NCBI GenBank assembly: GCA_016712525.1
Contig: JADJQX010000007.1
Location: 124,001-188,000 of the forward strand
Direction: 5' to 3'
Source: Myxococcales bacterium
GTDB lineage: Bacteria > Myxococcota_A > Polyangia > Polyangiales > Polyangiaceae
DNA: 64,000 nucleotides
Shown here: piece after piece, positions 31,798-41,897 of the stretch
How the letters are laid out: every line of letters starts with the position of its first letter
Position numbering within the stretch: the first letter of the stretch is position 1
Made by a program: the position numbers and the translations under genes
The notes under the pieces: model-generated
Told to the model about the DNA's origin: nothing
Database searches by the model: none
Seen by the model: the letters and a program-made list of their open reading frames with translations, nothing else

Positions 31798-34280
31798 AGG
31801 TGGACCCCCATCGTGAACATGACCTGACGCGGCGGACCGGCCGTGAGGTGCCGCGCGGGGAGGTACGAGGGGACCTGGGTCGATCGCCAGTTCGAGACGA
31901 ACGCGTACTCGGTCTCGGCGTAGCGGGCCCCGAGCAGGTTGGTCGACTCGAGGCCGAGCTCCAAGAAGTCGCGCCGCACACCCACTTGCGCGTCGACGAG
32001 GAAGACGGCGGCCGAGCTCTGACCGAAGGGGAGCGGGCGTGGGGAGAGGAAGGTCGTCCCGAAGCCGCCGCGCAAGACGACGTCTTTCTTCCAGAGCGCA
32101 CCCACCGAACGCTCGGCCGCGACGTCGCTGCGCACGACGAGCGGCGGCACGTAAGGGAGGGCCTGGTTCGGCAGGAACGCCGGCGCGGGATCTTCGGGGG
32201 TCGCGATCGGTGGGGCGTCGAGCGTCGCGTGCACGTACGTGGCCGAGGTCGACACGAGGAGCCACGGGCGAACCTGGCTCCGGAACGTGCCCACGAGCCC
32301 TCGGCGTGTGGTCGGGCCGATGCGCTCCAAGCGGCCCTCTTCGGGATCGAACGCGAGGTCGTACGAGAGGTTCGTCTGGTAGGCGATGGCGCGCGCTTGG
32401 GTCGTGCCGTCGTCGTGGAGGGAGATGCCTCCTTCGAAGCTGCGCACCTTCGCGAAGGGAGCGTTCTCGCCTTCCTCGAGCTGGCGGGCCTGAGGGGAGC
32501 GGAAGCCCTCTCCGTACGAGACCGACGCGGTGAGGAAGCGCGTCGGGTTCGCCTCGAGCGTGGCCCGTGGGCCCGCCGCGATGCCGGCAGCCGTGCGACG
32601 AAAACCTACGATGTACGACTTCTGCGACGCCGCGGGGATGAAGTTCCCGAGCTTGTCGTCGACGTCGAAGAAGAGGAGATCGCTGCGGACTCCGCCGCGG
32701 AGCCGAACCCACTTGGTGCCGGCGAGCAGCCCGTCGGCGAAGAAACCGATGTCGCTCGTCTTGATCTGCGCCTCGACGCGGCGGTCCCACGTCTCGTTCT
32801 GAGGGGCGCGCAGCAGGTTCTGCGCCTGGCCGATCGAATGCGCGCGAATGTCGGTGCCGATCTCGAGCTGCCCCGAGACGTGCTCGGCCAGGTTGACGCG
32901 CGCCGTGCGGTACGAGAACGTCCCTCCGAGCCCGACGTCGTCGTTCGACTGCTCGATGAGATCCCCGCGCCCGACCCAGGTCGGATCGAACTGGGAGCGC
33001 TGCGTGAACCCGGTGAAATTCACGCGGCTCCGGAAGCTCGTCATGGTGAGCCACACGCCCCCCGCAAGCTTCCGGCCGTCCCCGTCGCGGTGCTCGAGCG
33101 ACACCCCGAGCTGCGCCCGCGCCGACCCGGCCGACTGCGCGCGCGCCGTCGGGAAGGCGTACGCGTCGTAGAAGCCCACGCGGCCGGCGGACACGTCGTC
33201 GCGGCGGAGGACCCCGGCGAGGTTCGCGCGCGCGGCGGTGCCCGCGAGGTGCAGCGTGAGGAAGGTGTTCTTCGCGACGGAGAAGCGCATCTGGCCGGTC
33301 GCTGCGCCCTGCGTCGAGCCGCGGGTGCCGTCGCCGAAGCCGTCGCTCGTACGGAAGGTCACGGCGCCGAAGGTCTCTTGGGGGGCCTCTTCGGGGGCGT
33401 AGAGCGCGAGGAGGCGGTGGGTGCCGAACGAGCCCACCTTGTACCCGAGCCGCGTGCCGCGTTCTTCGACGCCGAGATCGAGCTCGGCCGAGCCGGCGAC
33501 CGCAAAATCGCCTTGCCGCGGGTCGTACGTGCCCTCGATGACGCGGAGGCTGCGCACCGTCTCGGGGATGGCGATCGCGAGATCGGCGTACCCCTGACCG
33601 TGGATGTGGGATCCCTGATTCAGAGGAATGCCGGCGACCTTGAGCTCGATGTCTTGCCCGTGCACGGCATCGAAACCGCGCAGGTAGATGCGCTGGGCGA
33701 CGGCGTCGCCCTCGGGCCGCGCGACGTAGACTCCCGGGGCCGTGAGGAGCATGCTGCCCGCGTCGGGGTGGGGTGCCGCGCGAAGGATCGCGCCGTCGAT
33801 GCGGAAGTCGGAGAGGCCGCGCGTCGGTGCGCGGGAAGCCCCATCCACTTGGACCGTCTCGACGGCGGGCCCTTTTTCGCCCTCGGTCTTCGGCGGCTCG
33901 CTCGGCGCGGGCGTCGCGGGAGGCCGCGCGGGCATCTTCGCGACGAAGTGGAACGGGACACGAATCTTCGCGGCGATGGCGCGCTCACCCCGGCGGGCAG
34001 GAGAGAACGTCGTGAGGCGCGCGGCGTCGATGGCGGCGCGATCGAAGTCGAGCCCCCCGCTCTCGAGCACGGTGGTGTCCGTCACGTGGCCCTGCGCGTC
34101 GACCGTGACCGCGAGCACGACGAGCACGTCTTTGCCGGAGCCGATCTCGTTGGGCGGGTACGTGGGCTCGGCCGAGCGGAGCACCGTCGGCGGCACGACC
34201 TCGTCCTGCGCGAGCGCTTCGCGTGGCACGGCCAAGCGCAGGCCCAAGGCCACGAGCCCCGCCACATGGCGCGCCCTCAT
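31794..34280 (-). CDS. TonB-dependent receptor with N-terminal TonB C-terminal-like domain
   Basis: An 828-residue outer-membrane receptor. After the signal peptide (to about residue 25, ending EALAQ) comes a domain of about 85 residues, SAEPTYPPNEIGSGKDV through RVPFHFV, that resembles the C-terminal domain of TonB energy transducers. A Pro-rich linker leads to the plug (about 135-270; DGAILRAAPHPDAGSMLLTAPGV, IYLRGFDAVHGQDIEL) and the beta-barrel, which ends in an aromatic-poor strand MFTMGVHL. TonB domains are normally on separate inner-membrane proteins, so the fusion is notable. The receptor should import an iron, B12 or other metal complex or a carbohydrate; no riboswitch or Fur-type site is visible. 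ATG at 34280 is preferred over GTG at 34289. Confidence 0.82.
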   Translation of the reverse strand: MRARHVAGLVALGLRLAVPREALAQDEVVPPTVLRSAEPTYPPNEIGSGKDVLVVLAVTVDAQGHVTDTTVLESGGLDFDRAAIDAARLTTFSPARRGERAIAAKIRVPFHFVAKMPARPPATPAPSEPPKTEGEKGPAVETVQVDGASRAPTRGLSDFRIDGAILRAAPHPDAGSMLLTAPGVYVARPEGDAVAQRIYLRGFDAVHGQDIELKVAGIPLNQGSHIHGQGYADLAIAIPETVRSLRVIEGTYDPRQGDFAVAGSAELDLGVEERGTRLGYKVGSFGTHRLLALYAPEEAPQETFGAVTFRTSDGFGDGTRGSTQGAATGQMRFSVAKNTFLTLHLAGTAARANLAGVLRRDDVSAGRVGFYDAYAFPTARAQSAGSARAQLGVSLEHRDGDGRKLAGGVWLTMTSFRSRVNFTGFTQRSQFDPTWVGRGDLIEQSNDDVGLGGTFSYRTARVNLAEHVSGQLEIGTDIRAHSIGQAQNLLRAPQNETWDRRVEAQIKTSDIGFFADGLLAGTKWVRLRGGVRSDLLFFDVDDKLGNFIPAASQKSYIVGFRRTAAGIAAGPRATLEANPTRFLTASVSYGEGFRSPQARQLEEGENAPFAKVRSFEGGISLHDDGTTQARAIAYQTNLSYDLAFDPEEGRLERIGPTTRRGLVGTFRSQVRPWLLVSTSATYVHATLDAPPIATPEDPAPAFLPNQALPYVPPLVVRSDVAAERSVGALWKKDVVLRGGFGTTFLSPRPLPFGQSSAAVFLVDAQVGVRRDFLELGLESTNLLGARYAETEYAFVSNWRSTQVPSYLPARHLTAGPPRQVMFTMGVHL

Positions 34281-34441
34281 CGGCCACACCAGAACGCTTG
34301 AACGAGTGTTGAAGTGATGAAAACCATTGAAGAATTGCTTGATGCAACTTGGTCGAAAGAAACCCGTCGGTCAAGTCGCATCGCGCAACTTCGGTGCCCT
34401 CGCGTGTCGTCCTTCGAGAAATTCGGTATCGTCCTCGGAGC
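34281..34441. promoter_or_regulatory. Divergent promoter region with TTGAA repeats
   Basis: This A/T-richer 161-bp gap separates the receptor operon from a lipoprotein gene on the plus strand. TTGA(A/T) recurs at 34298, 34309, 34327 and 34339, spaced 11, 18 and 12 bp, and TTGC-TTGAT-GCAA (34335-34347) is a small dyad. These may be binding sites for an activator, but no factor can be named. Confidence 0.35.
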
Positions 34442-35044
34442 ATGCCCCGCCTGCCCGCCGTCGTGAGGCCCCCGTCCGCTTCGTTCTTCGTCCGCGCCGC
34501 GCGGCTCGTCGCCCCCGTGTGGGTCGCCTCGGCGCTCGTGGCGTGCGGGGACTCTCGCCCGGCGAAGTCGGCGCAGACCGAGATGGTGCCGTCGAACTCG
34601 GCCTTCGAGTCGTCCGCCACGAAGCCGCCCATCGTCGGGGACACGCAGGCCTCGGACGGCGCCCCTGCCGGCGGTACGCCCGTCTCGGGAGCGCCGGGAG
34701 CCGGGCCGACGCCTGCGCCCGCACCCGCGGCCCCCACGCACACGCAGACCGCGCCGCTCCCGGCGGCCCCCGCGGCGACCCCGGAGCCGAGCGCGAAGGG
34801 CGGGGCTCCGACGCGTGCAGAGTGCACGCAAGTGGTCGACCACTACGTCGAGCTCGAGATCAAGTCGCGCCCCGAGCTCTCGGCCATCCCGCCCGAGATG
34901 CTGAAGTCCATGCTCGCCCAGGCGAAGCAGCAGGCGAACGCGCAGAAGGGGGACCCTTGCAAAGAAGAGGGCATCACGCGCGCGAAGTACGCGTGCGGGA
35001 TGGCGGCCAAGACCCCGGAGGCCTGGAAGGCCTGCATGCGCTAG
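34442..35044 (+). CDS. Lipoprotein of unknown function
   Basis: A 200-residue lipoprotein. The signal peptide ends at VASALVAC (Cys 35), after an unusually long basic N-region (RPPSASFFVRAARLVAP). Residues 40-120 are Thr/Pro/Ala/Gly-rich and disordered. The C-terminal domain of about 75 residues has a conserved-looking pattern: CTQVVDHYVELEIKSRP, IPPEMLKSMLAQAKQQ, CKEEGITRAKYACGMAAKTPEAWKAC, with four Cys that could form two disulphides. Similar short Cys domains end several myxobacterial lipoproteins. It begins a plus-strand unit, 26 bp before the XRE-cupin gene. Confidence 0.65.
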   Translation: MPRLPAVVRPPSASFFVRAARLVAPVWVASALVACGDSRPAKSAQTEMVPSNSAFESSATKPPIVGDTQASDGAPAGGTPVSGAPGAGPTPAPAPAAPTHTQTAPLPAAPAATPEPSAKGGAPTRAECTQVVDHYVELEIKSRPELSAIPPEMLKSMLAQAKQQANAQKGDPCKEEGITRAKYACGMAAKTPEAWKACMR

Positions 35045-35070
35045 CCGCACCCCGACGAACGAAAGCTACC

Positions 35071-35679
35071 ATGGCAGCCAAACGTGCTTCGCGTCCGACC
35101 GCCCGACCGAGCGGTCCCGACCTGTCTCCTGTCGTCGCCGAGAACCTCCGTACGCTCCGCGCGGCGCGGGGTCTGTCGCTCGAGAAGCTCTCCGTCGCGA
35201 GCGGCGTGAGCCGCGCGATGCTCGGTCAGATCGAGCTCGGCAAGAGCACCCCGACGATCAACGTCCTTTGGAAGATCGCGCGCGCCCTCGACGTGACCTT
35301 CGCGAGCCTCATCCACGCTCAGCCCACGGCCGGCACGGTGGTCTTGAGGGAACGCGAGGCGAAGATCCTCACGAGCGCCGACGGCTCGTTCCGCTCCCGC
35401 GCGCTCTTCCCGTTCGGCACGCCGCGTAGGTCGGAGATGTACGAGCTCGAGCTCGCGCCGTCGTCGGCGGAGCACGCCGAGGCTCACGCCCAGGGCACGC
35501 TCGAGAACATCGTCGTCATCCGCGGGGCGGTCCGCATCACCCTGCCCGAGGGCTCACACGATCTCGCGAAGGGGGACGCGATCCAGTTCGCGGCCGACGT
35601 GCCCCACACCTACGCGAACCCGCACGGTGAGGCCGCCACGATGGTGCTCACGATGACCTACCGCGACGCCCAAGGGTGA
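35071..35679 (+). CDS. XRE-family regulator with cupin domain
   Basis: A 202-residue transcription regulator. The N-terminal helix-turn-helix (about 22-78) reads NLRTLRAARGLSLEKLSVASGVSRAMLGQIELGKSTPTI, the usual Xre pattern. The C-terminal cupin (about 110-195) includes HAQGTLENIVVIRGAVRI and DAIQFAADVPHTYANP, with the conserved His that can bind metal. Proteins of this kind often sense a small metabolite such as a sugar acid, polyamine or amino acid through the cupin. It lies 26 bp after the lipoprotein gene and ends one base from the convergent GST gene. Targets unknown. Confidence 0.85.
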   Translation: MAAKRASRPTARPSGPDLSPVVAENLRTLRAARGLSLEKLSVASGVSRAMLGQIELGKSTPTINVLWKIARALDVTFASLIHAQPTAGTVVLREREAKILTSADGSFRSRALFPFGTPRRSEMYELELAPSSAEHAEAHAQGTLENIVVIRGAVRITLPEGSHDLAKGDAIQFAADVPHTYANPHGEAATMVLTMTYRDAQG

Positions 35680-35680
35680 C

Positions 35681-36433
35681 TCAACGAGGCGCGCGGTGCT
35701 CTCGGTACATGCGGAGCACGTGCTCGCCGACGGGCGTCTTCCGCAGCCCGTCCACGATCGCCCCGAGATCGTCGGGGAGATCGCGGCGTGAGAGGGAAGG
35801 CACGCCGAACCCGTCGGGCATGAGCACCGGGGTAGCGAGGGACGCGAGCGTGAGATCGGCCGCCGAGAACGTGTCCCCGACGAGGTAGCGTCGCCCGTCG
35901 AGGAGGCGCGCGATCTCGTCGAGCTTGGTCGCGAGGGCGCCGAGGAGGCGTTTTTCGGCGCGCTCGGAGGTTCGGAACGCCCGCTTCAGGGCCCCGCGGA
36001 GCACCGGATGGAGGGTCTTGAGCGCGACCCGCGACGTGAGGGGAGCGCTGCGCTCGAAGGTGCGGACGAAGAGCTCGGGCCTCGGGACCAAGAAGCAGTA
36101 CGCGAGCCTTCGTGTGAGCGGTCCGAGCGTCTCGTCGAGGTCGTGCTCGATCTCCTTCGCGCGCGAGCGGAGCGCGGGATCGTTCGAGAAGAGCTTCCGC
36201 CCTTCGGGTGCTCGCTCGTCGGCGTAGTCGACGATGTCGGTCGAGTCCCGGAGGGGGCGGGCCGAGGGGCGGAGCAGGAGAGGCACCGTGCGCGAGCCGC
36301 GAGGCACGGCGAACGCCCAATGCGCGAGGGGCAGGTGCACCTCCTCGGCGAACGGGATCCCGGCGTGATCGAGCGCCCACCGTGCCTTCTCGCAATAGTG
36401 GCTCGGCCCGATGGAGACGAGGCGGAGCGTCAT
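35681..36433 (-). CDS. Glutathione S-transferase-like protein
   Basis: A 250-residue GST-fold protein. The thioredoxin-like N-terminal domain (about 1-80) contains SIGPSHYCEKARWALDHAG, where SHYCEKA is the position of the Ser/Cys catalytic residue, followed by SRTVPLLL and the cis-Pro region. The all-helical C-terminal domain includes ERAEKRLLGALATKLDEIARLLDGRRYLVGDTFSAADLTLASLA (in part LVGDTFSAADLT), which is diagnostic. It probably conjugates or reduces using glutathione or a similar thiol. The start codon overlaps the stop of the upstream phosphatase gene (ATGA, 36430-36433), implying co-translation. Confidence 0.85.
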   Translation of the reverse strand: MTLRLVSIGPSHYCEKARWALDHAGIPFAEEVHLPLAHWAFAVPRGSRTVPLLLRPSARPLRDSTDIVDYADERAPEGRKLFSNDPALRSRAKEIEHDLDETLGPLTRRLAYCFLVPRPELFVRTFERSAPLTSRVALKTLHPVLRGALKRAFRTSERAEKRLLGALATKLDEIARLLDGRRYLVGDTFSAADLTLASLATPVLMPDGFGVPSLSRRDLPDDLGAIVDGLRKTPVGEHVLRMYREHRAPR

Positions 36434-37197
36434 GGCGCGCCCTTCTCGCGCGACTCGTACACGGTCACGCTCGGGAGCTCGACGACGGTCAAGAACCCAC
36501 CTTTGCCGGCGCCCGTGTCGATGGCGAGGACGTTCTCTCCCATCCACATGTCGGTCGGATCCTCGGGGGTGTACGCCGAGAGCTCCGGCGGGAGGTGGTC
36601 GGTCGACGTGTGCCCACAGACCACACGCTTCCCACGGTAACCCTTGAAGAATTTCATCGTCCGCACCCACAAGAGCAGGGTCGGATCCTCCATGGCGGTG
36701 GGGTGCTTGAAGGTCCCGTCCGGAGCCTCGACGAGGCCTGCGTGCACGTAGATCGCGTGGGCGTCCTCGTAGAAGTAGGGCAGGCTCTTCATCCAGGTGA
36801 CGACGTCCTCCGGGAAGAAACCTGCATCCTGCATGCGTCGCATCTCGGCCACCGAAGGCACGTCGCCCTCGAAGTGGATCTTCTCTTCGTACGAGCGCAT
36901 CGTCGCGAGGCACCCGTTGCCGATCGGGATGACGAACTCGGGCCAGCCGCCTTGCCGGACGCGGAGCCAGCCGTCCTCGTGGTTCCCTCGCAGGGCGACG
37001 ATCTTGGCCGGGGTCCGCTTCGGCAGCTCGTGCCGAACGAAGGCGATGACCTGCCGCGACTCGGGCCCGCGGTCGAGGTAGTCCCCGAGGAAGACGAGCG
37101 TGTCGTCTTCGTCGAGCGGCGGCAGCTTCGCGAGCACGGCGCGGAGCGCGGCGAGGTCGCCGTGGATGTCTCCGACGGCGAAGGTGCGGTGAGCCAT
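36430..37197 (-). CDS. Metallophosphoesterase (PPP-type Ser/Thr phosphatase)
   Basis: A 255-residue calcineurin-like phosphoesterase with the complete PPP-family set: GDIHGD near residue 9, GDYLDRGPES near 38, RGNHEDGW near 70 and the later HAGL and CGHT motifs that supply the last metal ligands. It resembles bacterial PrpA/PrpE-like protein phosphatases and diadenosine tetraphosphatases; the exact substrate is not determined. It is encoded upstream of the GST gene with a 4-bp overlap. A regulatory counterpart to the kinase at 14911 is possible but there is no direct link. Confidence 0.9.
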   Translation of the reverse strand: MAHRTFAVGDIHGDLAALRAVLAKLPPLDEDDTLVFLGDYLDRGPESRQVIAFVRHELPKRTPAKIVALRGNHEDGWLRVRQGGWPEFVIPIGNGCLATMRSYEEKIHFEGDVPSVAEMRRMQDAGFFPEDVVTWMKSLPYFYEDAHAIYVHAGLVEAPDGTFKHPTAMEDPTLLLWVRTMKFFKGYRGKRVVCGHTSTDHLPPELSAYTPEDPTDMWMGENVLAIDTGAGKGGFLTVVELPSVTVYESREKGAP

Positions 37198-37264
37198 GGG
37201 CCCATGCTACACGGACGCGCCCTCGCGTAGTCGACCTTCGCGAGTCGTGCGATGCTCCTTCCCC

Positions 37265-38029
37265 ATGGCAAAAACGACCTTGGGGGCATGGCTCGAGCGC
37301 CCCTATGCGCTCGCGATGAGCTCGGGGTTCTTCTCGTTCTTCGCGCACACCGGGGTGCTCTCCGTCCTCGAGCGTGAGGCGCCGCTCCCCACCCGTGTCT
37401 CGGGGTCGAGCGCCGGCGCCCTCGTGACGGGGGCATTCGCGGCGGGCCTCTCGTCGGACGCCCTCGCGGAGGAGCTCGTCCGGCTCGAGCGATCCCACTT
37501 CTGGGATCCGGGGCCGGGGCCGGGGCTCCTTCGTGGTCGTCGCTTCCAGGAGCGCCTCGAGGCGATGTTGCCGGTGCGGACGTTCGAGGAGTGTCGCATC
37601 CCCGCGGCCGTGTCGGTGTTCGACGTCCGTTCGCGTTCGACCCACGTGCGCTCCCGCGGCGAGCTCGCGCTCGCGTTGCGTGCATCGTGCACGGTTCCGT
37701 TCCTCTTCCATCCGGCGTGGGCCGGGCCACGCCCCCTCCTCGACGGCGGCATCCTCGACCGGCCCGGGCTCGCCGGCATGCCGAGCGGGGAGCGTGTGCT
37801 CTTCCATCACATCGTGTCGCGCTCCCCGTGGCGCTCCCGCGACAGCGAAGGCCTCAAGGTCCCGAAGCGCGAGGGCATGGTGACCTTGAAGATCCACGGC
37901 CTGCCACGTTCGGGGCCGTTCGCGCTCGCGGAGGGGCGACGGGCCCTCGACCTCGCACGAGCGGCGGCTCTTCGCGCGTTGTCTCTCCCCATCGGAGACG
38001 ATGGCGTCGTCGACGTGGAGGTCGCGTAG
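37265..38029 (+). CDS. Patatin-like phospholipase
   Basis: A 254-residue patatin-family esterase. The nucleophile elbow GSSAGAL (GxSxG, about residue 44) and the catalytic Asp in DGGILDRPG (about 160) form the Ser-Asp dyad. The oxyanion-hole Gly-rich segment before the elbow is SSGFFSFFAHTGVLSVLE, which departs from the usual DGGGxRG, so the oxyanion hole may differ. No signal peptide is present. It probably hydrolyses acyl chains from lipids in the cytoplasm or at the membrane. The gene is flanked by genes on the minus strand and appears to stand alone. Confidence 0.82.
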   Translation: MAKTTLGAWLERPYALAMSSGFFSFFAHTGVLSVLEREAPLPTRVSGSSAGALVTGAFAAGLSSDALAEELVRLERSHFWDPGPGPGLLRGRRFQERLEAMLPVRTFEECRIPAAVSVFDVRSRSTHVRSRGELALALRASCTVPFLFHPAWAGPRPLLDGGILDRPGLAGMPSGERVLFHHIVSRSPWRSRDSEGLKVPKREGMVTLKIHGLPRSGPFALAEGRRALDLARAAALRALSLPIGDDGVVDVEVA

Positions 38030-38049
38030 GTCGTCGCGCGTCGCCGCGC

Positions 38050-39800
38050 CTACCCTCGCAGAGAAGCCTTCACGAGGTCCCAGAGCTCGCCGAGGCCGGG
38101 CCGAGCTTCGACGGTCATGAGCGCTTTCGCTAGCGATTTCATGGCCTTGTGATCCGAAAAATACGGGAGCTTCGGGAACGTTCGGAACGGCGCGCGCACC
38201 ACGGTCTTCTCGGGGTGGTCGAAGAGGGACGTGTTGTGCACGAACCCCGTGCCCGACGTGATCGCCTCGCGCGTGTGACCCGGATACGCCCCCCAGGGCG
38301 GAACGACGAGCCCGTACACGAGCCCCGCCCAGCAGTTCACGGCCACCGCCCCGTACCGGAGCTCCGTGATCGCGCGCTCGATGGCGCCTCCGTGCGCGTC
38401 CAGGGTCGTCGGGTGAGCGAGCAGGATGCAGGAGAGCGTCCCCCAGACGCGCTCGTTCACGAACGGGACCGCCTTCGCGAGGAAACGCTCGGCGTCGGGG
38501 TAGGGGTCGCGTGAGAAGCCCGCCGTCTCGTCGGCGAGATCGAGGGTCACCTCGGCGAGGACGCCGCAGAACGCCTCGTGCGTCAGCGCGTGCTCGCCGG
38601 CTCGCGCGGGCACGTCCGGGATCACCGTCCACGGCAAGGTCTCGGGGGCGACGTCGCTCGGGCCGAGCGGGGTGGCGTTCGGGTACGCCTCGAGGAAGCT
38701 TCGGTGGCGGCGCTCGGCGCCCGGATAGTACGCCTTTCGCCTCGGGATCTTGGCGAGCTCGGCGTGCAGGTGCTCGAGGAACGCCTCGCGCTGGAGCCAA
38801 CCGCGGGCCATCACGAGGACCTTCGCGGCGTTGCAGTTGAAGCTCGCGTTCTGCGTCACCATCGAGGCGACGTGGCGCGCCTGGTAGACGAGGTCCGCCT
38901 CGGACCAAGGCCCCGGGACGACGAGCACCGGCGTCACGCACCCGAGCTCGGCGGTGAACGGGCGCGTGTTCTTGGGAGTCCCCTCGGCGCGGTTCTTCGT
39001 GCGCTCCTCCTCGGACGCGCCCCACACGATCGCGTCGTACGTCGCGTCGGACCCGGTGACGTGGAGCGAGCCCGTGAGCGCGTGCGCGGCGGCGTAGGCG
39101 CCTTCGTGTGCGCCGCCGTACACGACCGCGAAGTACCCTCGATCGACGAGGGGCGCGAAGGCGTCCTCGAGCAGCGGTCCCACGTGCTCGCACACCGGGT
39201 TGGTCTTGAGGAGCACCACCTCGTCCTCGACGAAGAGCTTGTAGAGTGCATCCATGGGCGCGATGGACGACACGTTGCCGCCACCGAGCACGAGGCACAC
39301 GCGCCCCTCGCCCTTGTCCTCGCGGTACACGCGACCTTGCGAGGCAGGCTGCCCCGGCGCCATCACGACGTCGACCGTGACCCCTCCGAAGGTGAGGCGA
39401 TCGAGCAGGCTCGCGGGAAAGACCCGCGCCACCTTGCGACCGACGCCGTCGGGCCCGCGCTCGTCGCGCACACGGGACGGCTTCGGCGCCCCGCCCGCCT
39501 CGAGCGCCTCACGAAGCAAACGGAGGTTGCGGAGCGTCACGACCGGGCCCGCGAGCCACTCTTCGCCGGCCTCTTCGGACGCCGGATCGAGGCCCTTTCG
39601 CCGCGCGCCGGCGTCGCACCACGCCTCGGCGACACGAACGATGCCCTTCGCGAGCTCGTCGAGGAGCCGAATACGCTCCGCGAGCGTCACCTTCGGCCAG
39701 TCGGCCTTGTGGGCGTCGAGGTTCGCGAGCTTGAGATCGATCTGGGCGAGCGGCGTGGGAGGGAGCGGCGGAGGGGGCTCGGGAAAGGTGGGCTTCTCGC

Positions 39801-39804
<4 letters not shown>
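38050..39804 (-). CDS. Aldehyde dehydrogenase-superfamily protein, unusual long form
   Basis: A 584-residue member of the aldehyde dehydrogenase superfamily. The first 130 residues are a Pro-rich leader and a helical region. The NAD-binding core contains VCLVLGGGNVSSIAPMDAL and HVTGSDATYDAIVWG, and the active-site Cys is in NASFNCNAAKVL. The catalytic Glu motif reads ELGCVTPVLVV in place of the usual ELGGKxP, so reaction details may differ. Family members usually oxidise aldehydes to acids with NAD(P). It is translated after the glycosyltransferase (GTGA overlap, 39801-39804), suggesting a shared pathway, perhaps of a modified sugar or lipid. Confidence 0.78.
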
Positions 39805-40875
<1,071 letters not shown>

Positions 40876-40877
<2 letters not shown>

Positions 40878-41868
40878 GGCCGACGAGCTTACTAAAACGG
40901 CGCGCCGAAGGCGTGTCTGGTGCGAGACGCTCCCGCTCGAAGAGCTCGAGTCCCGGGCCGTCTTGGGGCTCCTCCGCCGGTACGACCTCGAGGTGCTGGT
41001 CGCGGTGACTCCCGGCACTCGAAGCGGGGCGGCGCGGGCGTTTCGTGCCCTCGAGGACCACGGCGTGCGCGCCGGGCTCTGGCCCATGATCGGCGACGAC
41101 GAAGGGCGGTGGGCGAGCTCCGCGACCCTCTCCGCGTACACGGCCTATGTCGACTCCGTCACCTCGGGCCTCGTGGAGGAGGGCGTGCCTCCGCGCGAGA
41201 TCGCCTTCGATCTGGAGCCGCCCTTCTTGGCCGCGAAGGCCGCGTCCCACGGCGCGGTCGCCGGCCCCGTCCGCACCGCCATGCGCCTGCGCGGTGCCTT
41301 CGCCGAAGCCCACGCATCGCTCGCGCGCACGGTCGAGAGGCTCGGCGCGGAGGTCGAGATTTCCTGCGCCGCGGTGCCCCTCGTGCTCCTCGACGGGCAC
41401 GAGCGTGGCGCCCCGTTCTACCAGTCGCTCCTCGGGACGCCCGTGGACGGCGTCGCGTTCGGCGCGGTGAGCATCATGGCCTACACGAGCATGCTGGAGG
41501 GGTGGTCGCGAGGCCTCCTCGATCGCCGGGCGTCCCTGGGGGTGCTCGGGGAGTGCGCGAGGCTCGCGAAGGCACGGTACGGTGCCCGAGCGTCCCTCTC
41601 CCTCGGGACGGTCGGCACGGGGGCCTTCCACGACGAGCCCATCTACCGCGACCCACGGGAGCTCGCCGAGGACGTGGCCGTGGCGCGTGCGTTCGGCGTC
41701 GACGACCTCACGCTCTTCGACCTCGGCGGAGTCGTGAGGCGCGCGCCGGCCGAGGCGTGGCTCGACGCGTTCACGACCGACGCCGCCGCGCCCACGTCGC
41801 TCCCACGGCGCGTCGCGCTCGGGTCGGCCTTCCTGCGGGGCTTCGGTCGGTTCCTTGGACGCCCGTAA
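40876..41868 (+). CDS. TIM-barrel protein, glycoside-hydrolase-like
   Basis: A 330-residue protein without signal peptide. The strand/helix pattern suggests a TIM barrel: VWCETLPLEELESRAVLGLL, then LEVLVAVTP, AGLWPMIG, REIAFDLEPP, VEISCAAVPLVLL, GVAFGAVSIMAYTSM and DDLTLFDLGGV. The DLEPP motif near residue 118 and SIMAYTSM near 200 resemble the active-site strands of GH18-like hydrolases. No proof of catalysis. It begins with an ATG that shares four bases with the divergent glycosyltransferase start, so the two are probably controlled together and may act on one glycan. Family not recognised with certainty. Confidence 0.6.
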
Positions 41869-41897
41869 GTTGTCGAATTAACTAGACAAAGTCCGGT

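Noticed and set aside
31800..34301. Plus-strand frame of 833 codons opposite the receptor
   Set aside because: Repeated Arg/Glu/Gly/Val composition and no motif; the receptor frame is well supported.
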